Notes under the pieces: generated by a model | The model's database searches: none | Seen by the model: only the letters and a program-made list of their open reading frames with translations | What the model was told of the DNA's origin: nothing | Translations under genes and position numbers: made by a program | Shown here: positions 10,801 to 22,243 of the stretch, in pieces | Position numbering within the stretch: position 1 is the first letter of the stretch | Layout of the letters: each line of letters opens with the position of its first letter | Origin: Dipylidium caninum | Lineage: Eukaryota; Platyhelminthes; Cestoda; Cyclophyllidea; Dipylidiidae | DNA length: 64,000 bases | Direction of reading: 5' to 3' | Assembly: GCA_017562135.1 (NCBI GenBank) | Contig: QEYB01000963.1 | Span: 434,001 to 498,000, forward strand

Positions 10801-13008
10801 TTTATTTCATGTTTTTTGGGGTTGCAGTTTTTTATGTTTGCCGTTGGTTGGCGTCCTTCCGATGTATGACATTACGATAAGGTCACCAACTCGTGTAACC
10901 CCCGAGTGGTTCTGATCCGTAGTTAAATCGAATGCTCTTACAAATCAACCGAGCCCTCTTTACAAATCAACCTTTTTAATGGTGACAGCTTAATTGGTAA
11001 TGGAGTGGGTCGATTCTTTCAGTAGCTCAAAATAATCTTCTTCCATCATCCCATACGCAAGGAGAAGGGTACTTGAATATGCCCTTCTGCCAATGTTCTT
11101 GAACTTCGATCTCCTGTCAGCTAACAGTTAAGTGATTCAGTTTCTTGTTAGTCAAGTTGCGGAAGGGTAGCGGCACATTAATCCTTAGGATGCAGTGAAT
11201 AAGCCTTTTGATACTCTTAATAAAGTGGGAAGTACAATTGGCCTCTTTCATGAACACTTGGAAAGATAGTGGACCTGTCTAACCACATTATGATATACGA
11301 TTAACTCCTTTCAAGATTTGTTTTTGCCAGTTTTTCAGTATAGCACTGAGTATGAGGCATGAGGGGCTCTGACCAATTTGGAGACTTCACTTTGACGAGG
11401 TGATGAGGCGTTGCTAGAGCCTACAAAGCGCACTTGAAAATTTCTGTTACTTTGAGGTCTTGTCACTTTTATAGTCTTTCACAATCTTTCTTTTGAAGTC
11501 TACTTGGATTCTCTCGCCATTGTACCTGTTTTACATTTCCGCCTGTCTGCACAATTTTGGTGACACTGTTAACGTCAGTCAAAGTAGGAACTCTTAAACT
11601 TGGAAGGGTTAGTTGTTCTAGTAATTAAATGTAACTCGTCTGTCATGGAAATATTTGCCGTGTAGGCTAGCGATGCGCTTACCTTGAGGCGGCTTGTTTA
11701 ATAGTCGATAACCTCACTAATGCTATGTTCCTGATAAATCCAAGACACTATCTGTCGACGGATTGATTGGGTGCTGATACATTCCATTGACAGACATGTT
11801 GGTTTAAAACTCTCAGTTGGGTAGGAGTCAGTTAGTTTAACCTCGTCATTTCTGATTTTGGGGGTAAAACAAGGTTTTACTTAATCTTTTGCACCTTTTT
11901 GTGTATTGTAGGCAATGCAGCATGTGTACGGTGGCGGTCGTGACTCCCAGCGACGCCGTAACCGTCGATATAAATGCACCCCGCCAGCTCCGCCGTACTA
12001 CTATCTCCTCCGCACCTCCATCAGCCTCAGTGACTACTGCCCCGAGTACCTCTGCTCCGTCTGCTGTCGTTACTAACACAATCAGCAAAACTGTCAAAGT
12101 GCCTGTCTCGACGCCGTCGAAACGTAGTAAGCTTCGCACCGGCACATACTTTCGAGGTCGGGGCAACTATCGTCGCGGTCGTCCACGCCGTGTAGAGGCG
12201 GAGGAATATCCCTGTCGAGTGGATGTGCAAGATATGATATCGACAGAGGCTTACCCCGCTGCTGAGATTGAGGATACTACTCTCCTATCAACGAATGGGT
12301 CAGGTGGTGTAGAGTTAATTTCGGTGTCACAACAGCTAAGGAAAGTTGGATATGGTGAGGAAGAGGATATCGATAACGGGGAAGAAGGCGACGAAGGCAG
12401 CTATAGTAACAGTGGCGACAGTAGCAGTAGTAACTCGGATGAATCAGAAGCGGTTGATGAGGGAGCTACGAAGGTGAGCGTTAAAGTGAGCAATTTATCC
12501 TTAGTTTGGTTGTCTCTTGCTTCTATTCAATGCCGACTATTATTCTTATAGGCTCCTGTAAGTAATGATAAGCCTGCTGTTTCGAAAGATAAACAGAACG
12601 CTTCAGATGATGAGTTAGCTTCCCTTCGTGGCTCGAAAGGTTTGCTTTTCATATATCCTTCCACAAGTGCCTAGTTTCTTCATTAATTGTCGTCATTTTA
12701 TGAAGACGTATTCTAGCCATAAATCTACCTTTTTTTAAATGATAAAGTACTAATAATGCGGCTTTTTCCCTACTACCAGTAAAGTTCGTTAGGATCAAGG
12801 ATCATGAAAGCCCGAACCAAAGTTTTGCTGAACCACTTCCACAGCGATACGTCATCTGCCAGTCGAATGATATAGCACCTAAGGTGTGTATTTTAGTGTA
12901 TTTCTTGAGCATTGTAAATTTGTATTCTGTGTAAAAAGCTTCCCTTTTTAGAAGTCCCTGACATCAAACAATATTAAAATAAAAATCCGAAAATCAACAG
13001 ACGGCTGA
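7861..13008 (+). CDS. PHF14: PHD finger protein 14 (chromatin reader)
   Basis: Seventeen exons, 958 aa: 7861-7912, 7946-8056, 8089-8436, 8469-8572, 8608-8733, 8762-8898, 8935-8977, 9072-9363, 9436-9621, 9699-9805, 9875-9967, 10120-10454, 10621-10752, 11912-12473, 12552-12639, 12780-12883, 12952-13008. PHF14 reads unmodified histone H3 tails and represses transcription. PHD1 is at about 142-205 (ICMLC, ECDAC, HEDCH, WFCEPC). The extended PHD is at about 207-320 (HCELCPN, RWVHLLCALYTPGVAF, CGLCED, CINCDAGLC, YFHVTC, CRQH). A charged coiled coil spans about 465-530. PHD3 is at about 645-695 (CSICGG, CETCKKAFHIACLDPPLTR, WQCSMC). PHD3 is split by the gene's longest intron, 10753-11911. The N-terminal KRQIKPVNTENILFDD block and acidic tract also match vertebrate PHF14. 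The C-terminus is acidic then basic, with a VKFV match but no fourth PHD finger. ATG 7861 is the first in-frame ATG. AATAAA at 13414-13419 is a candidate poly(A) signal. Confidence 0.93.
9001..9027 (+). repeat. AT-rich simple repeat in a PHF14 intron
   Basis: A short imperfect TA repeat with a T5 interruption inside the 94-nt intron 8978-9071. Confidence 0.6.
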
Positions 13009-14580
13009 TGAAGGTGTACTTTAGCGTTGTCCCTCCCCGTTTACAGAGGCGGATCTCACCTGTATTTGTCCATAGCTCTGTGTATCCTTTTTATGTAAAT
13101 TTGGTATCTTTACTACGTATTCGTAAAATGGGATGAGAACTTATCCTCTTTTCTCACGCTGCATATTTTCATGCATGTGTACTCGGCTGTCCGATGAGTT
13201 GCAAAATCCCATCCCCGACCAAGAGCGGTATGAGATGGGCGTGAGGTATTTGTGGCGTCACGAACTCTAATGATGGATGTTTATATGCACTTTGTTGTTG
13301 GCTTTATACCAGTTGTATCTCTTTTTGCAGTTATATAATGTTTGTTTGATGAGATAAAAGGGGGAGACGAACGCAGATGCTGCTGATAATGGGCCGATTG
13401 AAACCTACATCATAATAAATAACTCTAAAGATACCTTATTTCCGGAAGAATTCACGGACTAAGGGTGTTTTATGAGACCCTGTAGACATTCTTGATCGTG
13501 TTGCGTTGTAAAGTGGATTTCTTCCGGTGTTTTGTTCTGTCGGGTTTGATCGCTGCGAGTAAAGAGACGGTCAACGCTATTTTATTCATTACGCGAAGCT
13601 GATATGGGTCAGAGTGACAATTTTCCGTTCACTATTTAGCTATCGAGGATAGGAGTTGAGAGTAAGTTATGATTTTTCTTTCCTTGAAATTTACGGCATT
13701 TCGTTACTCCTATTAAGTTTCGATTAACATGCACAAACATAAAACCATGTAGGTGACCTCCGTAACCGCGTGGTTGAAGAGAGGAAGCGAAGGGGACACT
13801 GAAGTGGGGAAGTGTGACCCCTATCTTATTAGGACAAAATGTGTTGTGACGATGCACTTGAGATATTCCAGATTGGGGGGTGGGTACGCCTCTGTGTGCG
13901 ACTGATGTTGGGAGGAGTGTCGTGTCTTTGCGAATCTCGAAGGAGTTGGCGAGGTTGCGGTCGGTGTCAGAGAGACTGGGGATGTTTGGGTGATTAGAGG
14001 CAAATTGACTTCAAATGCGGGGGAAGGGATGTGGTCGAATATGGGGAAAGGGCAAAAACAGTGAAGCCGGTAAGGATGAGAGCGTTTTGGATTTATTTAG
14101 TGTTTTAAATATATATTGATTGCAGATCCAAGCGTAAGTGTGTGAGCGGCGCCATTATTGACCCGTAAAGTTTGTTGTGGTGGCAGATTTTAATGAAGGA
14201 TCTCCTAGAAAAACTGACTAAATTCGAAAAATAACCCCAGACATTTGAAGAGTAACTTCTTCCCACTTAACCTTTATAAAAATTATGGCAAACCCTTAAG
14301 ATTTCAAAAATGCTCTTAACTGCAACTACTGTCACTTCCGTACAGAAACTGCAAATGTCCAAAATGGCGTTGTGGATGACTTTTATATTTTTCTTAACAA
14401 TCGGGTTTCTGTCGCAATGGAAATTTGTTTTCTTACACTATTCCCCTAGGTCAAATACGCCAATGACGATCAGCTGTTTGTCTTTGACTTGATCACCTGA
14501 TTTGACGAGATGCAATGCGTTTCCTTCTCAGCCTCATATTATCATAGACTTTAACCTTCAAGCGTCATTATATAAGAAAA
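13009..14580. other. Intergenic between PHF14 and ATOS, no gene recognised
   Basis: 1.57 kb between two genes on the same strand. It carries an AATAAA at 13414-13419. Short minus-strand frames at 13636-14003 have no family resemblance. The part just before 14581 should hold the ATOS promoter, but nothing specific is visible. Confidence 0.5.
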
Positions 14581-17500
14581 ATGAATATTAAACCTAGGGT
14601 TGTGCCGAGAATTATGTGTTCAGACACAAGTCATTGTGACCCTGAAACTGATAAGGCATCGGAAATATTTGCCAATGTTTGTGAGCTCGTTCTTCGAAGG
14701 GGTCGCAAACACAGCACATTCTTAGTAAATCGGTGTACCAATGACCATAATGAGCAGCGCATTAGGCAATGCCGTACCCAAGCTCACAATGTGATTCTAC
14801 TGTACTTTTCATAATAGCTATTTGTAGGAAAGGAAGTCACTCCAAGCTGTGTTGAAAGATATCGCATACATAGGCCATCCTATCATTATCGAATTTTTGT
14901 TGGTACCGGCATCAGAAATTGAAAGCAACGGATCCTGTAGTGTTAACAAACATATTCAGGCCTATTTGATGGAGCAGTGGATAATTCAATTTCTCCCTAA
15001 AAGGTAATGGTTTACAATTGATTGAACTGCCTTTTGTATAACATGCTGATAGGAGCCAAACGCCTGAATTTTGATCATTTTAAACCTTGGGTTATGATTT
15101 TTATATTTAGACTTGTAACTGACGATATTTCGGATATGTCTTGCCTGATAAACTACATAAATTCCTACTGCCAATCGTCAATAGTGAATAAGGTACTTTT
15201 CGGAGGCGATAAAAAAACCAGTGCTCTCTCGAAACTAACAAACTTGTCTTGTGTATGCAGGTAAGTTTATTAGACAGATTTCTACATTGACGATATTTGT
15301 TTTTTTCTTTTCCTTTTCTTTTTATTCTTCTGTCTACCTACAGGCTTACGAACCTACGAGGAGCAAATTTATTTTCAACGTGTTGGTTCACAATAAGCAT
15401 CAATGAACTCTTTGACGGAGACACAAAAATCGATGCAACAGACTTTGGCTTCAGGCTTATTGGAGACCTTTCTGAAAACTTTAATGTCTCGGAGGGAGTT
15501 CACACAACCACACGCCTCAAAAGTCCTCGACGAACCTACCTCTGTAATAATCCCTGCTCACACATTCACCGTAAAGACAACGTGGGGGTTTGCGATTCCA
15601 AATCACTTGGCCGGGTTCTTGCCGGGAGTCGAGAGGTCCTTGATACAATTGTAACTTCTGTACTAGAGCTTCCGACAGCCCCACCAAATGATATTATCGG
15701 AAGCTTTTTACGCTGCCTGCATAGTGGTACAATGAGTCTGCCCACAAAACGGTATTGTGATATACCGCTATATGTCGACTGCTCCAATGATGCATCTGAT
15801 GATGTCTCCAAGTGCACAGTTCCGAAGAGTCCTGTCGTAATAATGTCTCAGTGGGCCAAACCGACGTCTTTCTTTGAATCACCGCCCTGCAAATTAAAAC
15901 GTATGCAACAAGATAGTAGGCCAAGAATGGACGAGTGTATTAACCAATTTGTATCATTGAGTGTACAACAGCGCCAGCAACAGCGGAAACAGGCACAGGC
16001 GAATAAATCATCGCAAGTGGAAGTGTGCGCACCGAATACAGACGCTGCAGAGTGCCACCTCCCGTTAGTTCGGAAATCCAAAAATTCAAAGAGCTTTTCC
16101 GACCTCACACATCATTCTCTGTCTTTCAATCCTCGAACCGGTTTGCCTTTACAATCCTCACCGGTAAGACTTCATTGCATATTTTAATAGCATTTGTGGA
16201 ATTGGGAAATGAGAGGGTAATAACCCTTCTTCCCTCTCCTTAATGACCGCTGCGCACCAACGATACCACGGAGTATCGTGTCTTTTGGCCTTTCCAGATA
16301 CCCATTAAACAAAAGAACACAACAAGCTTTACCTTCGACAATTCCATTGTGGGTAATCTTCCCGATGAAGTGTGAGTTAATCTATCCATGGAGACGTGTA
16401 GTATAACCAGCCTTGATTTCTTCTTTCTGCCTTCCTCCACACGTTATTTCACTGTGTTCCTGATTGATATCCTAACCTAACCTCCATTATTTGCGCCTGG
16501 GTGCAGTACGATTTTAGATCCGCATGAGGGTCACATAAACAACAATAGCGAAACCTCAGAATTCAACGTATCCTTCATTCCCACTTACTTAGGACAATTT
16601 GCCTGTTAACCAATAAGATATCGTCCGCTAATAGAAGCCATACAAGATTTTAAGTTTAGTTAATTTGCCTTTCTGTCTAATCATTACAAAATTCGCTCTT
16701 GTGACGCAACTACTGTCTGTAGGCATAGCAACGACGGTAATGGGGATATGACTGTTGCGTCATCCAAGACTGCACGCCCTACGACGCTGGCATTGAAGCG
16801 TAGATCCTCACGACGTGGACGAACGGTCAGCGCCTCGGCTGTCAACTCATCTACCTGTGGTGGCAGTCTTTGGGGTGGTGGAGGTGGAGTCTTCATACCT
16901 GGAACGCCTCTTCCATCGCCCTTTTCGCATCAACTTCTCATCAACTTTGAGGTAATTCAACTATGGTTATTAAATGGCATTGTTAACTGCCTCGTAACAA
17001 GCACAGGGAGATGAATCTGCCTGAGACCATGGAAATGCCCTGATGTTTCCGACTACTTAACCTGATCTGCGTTAAGTGGCGAGATCTTTGTCTAGGTGAT
17101 TCGTCGAGTTGAGAAAAAAAGTCGATCTCGAGTAATTTTCACCTTTCCCTCGCGTTTGCGTGTATTCCATCTATTCAAGCCTACCAAAGGTTGAACCGGT
17201 CGGTTCATCAATTGCACTATATTTATAGTGTCAAGTCTTCCTTCCTCTGCTGTTCCGACACTCAGTGTTTATACGGTTTGACTTGACATAACGATACCAT
17301 GTCACACTGCAGTGGTGATGCAGACAAGGCGCCTCCCATAGCCCCTCACCTTTTCTCCTCTCCCGCCCTTGCATTTCTACCCTTCCCTCGCTGTCGAAGA
17401 AGTAAACAGGAAGGTGTAGAAAGGTATGGAATGCTTTTAGAACAGTTGGAGGGGCTGAGAAGGAAGGAAGAAAAAGTCATACTTCTAATTGAAGGCTCGG

Positions 17501-20500
17501 GGCTGGGGGCAGGTTAGAACGGACGAGGGAGGAGTTGTCCAAGGAGACAGTTTACCAACCCCATTAAATCACCTGTTTGACAGATTAAGAATACATCAGC
17601 AAACGTTTTGCTTCCATGGCTTGATAGGGCATTAAAGTGCCTGGATGAGAGTGGTATATGACATGCCATGGGATTGGTGGGAACAGACAGTTTGAAAGGC
17701 ATTTTACGCAAGCGAGAATAGACTTGACGCAGATCCGCCTTGCCAAATGCCATCGCCGCCTGACGTCACTTATTTCTGGGAGGGGTGAAAGACGGGGCTT
17801 GGTATTTTCCTCTGAATAGTATCGGTGGAGGAAGTACTGGAAGCTCAACCGTCGGAATGCCGACTTGAGACTGCTCAACAGTCTGACTATTTGATGAGGC
17901 CGTAAGAAGGAGAGCGAGGGCAGAAGGGTTGGTAGAGAAACCTTATTTGCATATGAAGATGACAAGGAAACTCGAGGTCGGTTGGGCGTGAGTAAGGAAG
18001 AGGGTCGACTCATTCCCACTAAGATTTGCCTTGATGATCTCGTTCAACGTCTACGCGGCTTGTTCGGATGTCCGTGTGAACATCAGCATCATGGTGAGTG
18101 GGCTTCCTTTCTGGCATTAAGCGGCTAAGTCTATCAAGACTACTTGCGTTTGTTGCATTCGTGTTTATGTCTAAATTAAAAGGTACAAATATTGCCACCT
18201 CCCCCGAGAGCTCTTCCACACTTGGAGTAGCAACTTTACATCGTATGTTAGAACCACAAGGTGGCTGAATCGTCTACTGTGGAAGGATCATCAAAGCTTT
18301 GATTGACATCATAGAGAAATTGGCGCCTGTTCTGGTTAGTGGTAAAGGAAGCGCGGAGTTGCGGGAAATTTTTCAACACCAAAATCCTCCTCTTTTCTGC
18401 CTCTTCCTCTACGCCCTGATTGGACAGGTTCTTATCACCTAAGTAACATCATCAGTGATATCATCCGTGTGAGGTAAATGAACCACAGAGGGGAGGAGGA
18501 AGTACAAAAATCCAGAACTTAACACTTTGCTCTCTCCCTCTCCGCCTCTCCGGTATTATCAAAGTAACACGACGGGCGTCCCAAGTTGGCCACTTCTGTG
18601 GCCTTTTTTGCGGTCTGGCGATTAGGGCAATTTTCACCTGTTGTATCTTCCCTCAGGCCTCCTCGAGGATAGGAATGCTGCCTCTAAGGAATTTTGCAAT
18701 TTTTTGCCACCCATGATTGGCTACTCGAGATGATTGATACGTGCTCGCACCCACTTTCCACCCTCCTACCTTCTCTCCTCCTCAATTCCTTTTATTGCCC
18801 TTTTATTCTCATCCTACAATGTTGAGTGTGTAACCACCACTTTCCTTCTCTTTCTCTCTCTCTCTCTCTGTTGATTTTAATGAAGTCCTCTTGGATTTCT
18901 CGTATTTTCCCTCAACATTCTACCCATTTTTTCCTTCATGATTAGGCAATGGGTTTGTTCAGATGTTATCCACACAGACCTCCTTGGCATTGCCCTTTTG
19001 AAAGGTTTACGCTCTTTTTTTTCAATGAACCGATAAATCCACCCTAATCAATGGTCCACTGCTTCTTTGTCACCTCAGTGTATGTCGCACCTGGATACAA
19101 AGGGATTGGTAGCCTCACATGTTTCACATTAAGCGAAGTCTACGAGCAGAGAACGTGGGAACACGGGGATACCAGTGCTGTTGTGTGAAGCAATGATGGA
19201 GAGTTGCAGGAGTCCCACTTAAATTCCGTAATTGTGCCCTTGTTAAAGACAATTGATGACGTTAAATTGTATTTTTACAACTGTCTCGCAACTCTAAACT
19301 GCCGTGTGGGGTTGTAGGAGAGCATGCTAAACGGACGTATTCCACCCGCGGGCATAGTTGAGGGCTTTTCGCTGAGCATTGGTGCCAGCGGCTCCTTTTT
19401 TCCCGCCCATGTGAAATTACCGGTTGTGGCGTACTTCTTTCAACTCGCCGACGATGACAACACCCCCTCGCCCTACCTCGGACATGTGGATCTCACGGGT
19501 CTGTCCAACAAACGCGGATACCACGTGCCACACAAAGGCTCCATTCAGGTTAGTCATCGATTGTGCTACTGACAAGGTCATTTTGTTGCGCCTTCTCACT
19601 CCCCACTTTTTCTTGTCTCATCATTCAACTCTAAACAAAAAGGCGCCAAAATAAAGGGGAAATAAGTTAGCTGGTGTGGCACAAGACCTGGTGAAGAGTG
19701 TTGTTTCAGTGAGATGTATTACTAGGTATTAAATGGAGGTGCACACGTATAGCCACTGCGCTGTTCCTCTCTCTCTCTCGCTCTCTCTCGATGCTAATGA
19801 AGCAGCACCTTGGAAGGAGGAGGTTACAGGCACCTCCATTATTGACACACACACGTATGCACAGAGACGACTTGAGGCAATGCCTTTGCCGCGACGAGGG
19901 GCGAGGGGACCCGTAGATTCGCAATCGTGTGTCAAATGTGTCACTTGGCGTTGCACAGTTTGGAGGAGGGCAACTCAAGCCCTGACTGAGGAGCGGATTT
20001 TGAGGCTGGGTAGTCATGTTAGTTCACTCTCCCTTTCCCCTGCATATGCTTTACTGCCCGCCTCGGGCTAGGCGGCTACTGCGCCTGGGCCATACAAGAG
20101 AAGGCGACTGTTATGATGATGGCAGTGAGAGACGGCAATGAAAATTATGTCTGTCTTGCAGACCGCATGGTGATGAGATGCGACTTTACAGTAGAAAATT
20201 GGTCAAAACGTGAGTATACACGCAGTGATATGAAGGTGAGGTCAGTGGTAATGACGATGTGGGGGCTACCCTGAAAAACTCCACGATCCAAATTAAGTAG
20301 GACTTGAAGCCTCGTAAAAGGGGGCCGTCCGTCTTCAGAATATCCCAGGGAGAGTTTGGGGACAAAGCCGCTCTGGTCCATTCTTTTTTTTAGTGTAAGA
20401 ATCCATGAAAAATGATACTACCGTTATCACTCGCATTCTCTTTCGTCCTTCATTCCTTCTCCCTCTTCCTTTCTCCTCTGCTTTCACCACTATGAAGGGA

Positions 20501-22243
20501 AAAAACAGTCCTCACTCGAATACCTCGCCAACACGATTAGTAGTTTTAACGAAACAAGGGTATCATTGTCTTGGAGACACGGTTATCAGTGTCGAAAGAA
20601 CTCCACCCCTAATATAGGCGCAGGAAGAAAAAAAGAAGAATGGGGAAATTTTTAGAAGACACTGAAATCACCTCCGCTTGGGTAAACTGTGAAGCCTACT
20701 CCCGATATCAACATCTCGCATCGATGTATGAGGATTTAATCCGTCATTCCTACACATTCTTAAACCACGACTGCCTAATTCCACATGTAATTGAAACTTG
20801 TAGTGGAGTGGGTGCACAGGGACTTCACACTGCTTTCTTCCTTAGATGCTCTCTTTGGAAGCGTGTTTGTTCCATTTAAGGCCCTAAGAGAAGTTATTAT
20901 CCTCCCATTTGCAGCTAACTCTCTTTAATCCGTCTCACTCCGTGGTGAAGGTGTTCGTCATTCAGTATGACCTTGAGGACATGCCAGCAAATAGTCAAAC
21001 GTTTCTGCGTCAGCGGACAGTTTATATGCCCGTGGCCGAGGATGAGGACACGAATGATGATGGGTCCAAACTCCCCTCTGATTTGGTTTTGTGTGTGTTC
21101 AAAGGCGAGGTGGGAAGGCTTTCCGCCCTCAGTTCTATCTCAGCCTCCTTACCCGTCTTCCTCCGTTACCTTGTTCACCTTCGGTGAGTCTCACTTTAGC
21201 CATAATCATACCTTTTTCTCACTTCAGTCGTAATAGAGGAGTTTCTTTTTTGTCTCAGTCCAGCCTCATCTCGCACACTTGTCAAACTTGTGTTTATGCG
21301 ACCTTTCATCACTAACCTCACCCAACAAACTCATACCTCGATGAGACTGTCCTTTTTTAGTGTGTCGTGGAATACTGTAGCGTTTTTATGCCGTTGTGTA
21401 GGTGTGAACGGGCCAAGAGAAATGAGTGTTCGGACGTAAGACGACTGCCGTCTCCCATTTGACCTCATTTACTTCCTGACAGACACAGACACATCACTTA
21501 AGTGAAATCCTTCACAGTCCAAATTCCCAATGTCAAAACACTTGTTTCGGTGTCCTTCCCTCACCAAAGAACGGGGCATTTTGGGGAAGGTGAAGGGGAA
21601 GAAGGCCACGAAAAGTAGTTCAAACTCGCACGCACGCATGTAGCCTTAAATAGGCGCTGGCCTCGGACCGGTCTGCCCGCCCCAGTTGGGGGATTAGGCG
21701 AGAGGGAGAAGAAAAACGTAAGGCAGGCTTCAATAAACTAACCACCACAACCCCATTTTCCCTCACCTTGACATGCGGATCTGACATTCGCAAAGCTGAG
21801 TTTGTCATGAGGTTTTTAATTCTCTCTTCATCGTGGCGGTGTCCGCGTAACTGACACACTAGTGCCGGCCGTCATGTCACTTAGTCATCGGCGTTTTCTA
21901 CTGTTTGCAGAAAGGTTTGGCAGGGGGTTATACCGCCGTCTTGACACTTCCAAGTTGTAACGGCTTTTATTCGTGACGTTGACTGAATTGGGTGTTCGAT
22001 CTTCCCCCTTTCTGTTCTTGCAAGCTACACTTACCTCTTAATGGCAATTATACTTAGATGTTACTTCACCTTCTATTTGGCAGATTTCACACGACAAAGT
22101 CGAATAATCTCTACCTTCACACGGATATTCGGCTCATTTTCGCACGCAACACATGCGAATTCGATCCGCGTGTGGCCACCTACCGAATGCGCGCCTTTGT
22201 GGAGGGGCCCAGCAATCCCCGGTTCTCACCCAAAACCATCTAG
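14581..22243 (+). CDS. ATOSA: Atos (FAM214) family transcription regulator
   Basis: Nine exons, 772 aa: 14581-14790, 14828-15003, 15111-15260, 15344-16163, 16298-16371, 16723-16951, 19318-19548, 20915-21183, 22084-22243. Atossa and its vertebrate homologues ATOSA/ATOSB are nuclear proteins; fly atossa drives a metabolic programme for macrophage tissue invasion. The N-terminal third keeps the spacing of the family (IIIEFLLVP, then LMEQWIIQFLP). The FNPRTGLPLQSSP motif ends exon 4 (about 440-452). The conserved C-terminal domain (about 549-772) reads INFEESMLNGR, IVEGFSLSIGASGSF, DDDNTPSPYLGHVDL, KRGYHVPHKGSIQ, LTLFNPSHSVVKVFVIQYDL, MPANSQTFLRQRT, FLRYLVHLR, YLHTDIRLIFAR and GPSNPRFSPK. Exon 4 encodes a Q-rich stretch (about 380-400). 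Assignment to A or B type is arbitrary, because a single ancestral copy is expected. Intron 16952-19317 (2.4 kb) and intron 19549-20914 hold only CT-rich simple sequence. Confidence 0.9.
18853..18869 (+). repeat. (CT)n microsatellite in ATOS intron 6
   Basis: A pure CT dinucleotide run within a longer pyrimidine-rich tract, deep in intron 16952-19317. Confidence 0.75.
19766..19790 (+). repeat. Interrupted (CT)n microsatellite in ATOS intron 7
   Basis: CT repeats broken by two CG units in the 1.4-kb intron 19549-20914. Confidence 0.75.

Noticed and set aside
15022..15110. Open frame continuing KRLNFDHFKPW before ATOS exon 3
   Set aside because: It cannot be joined in phase to exon 2, whereas the TTTAG acceptor at 15110 gives a continuous frame.
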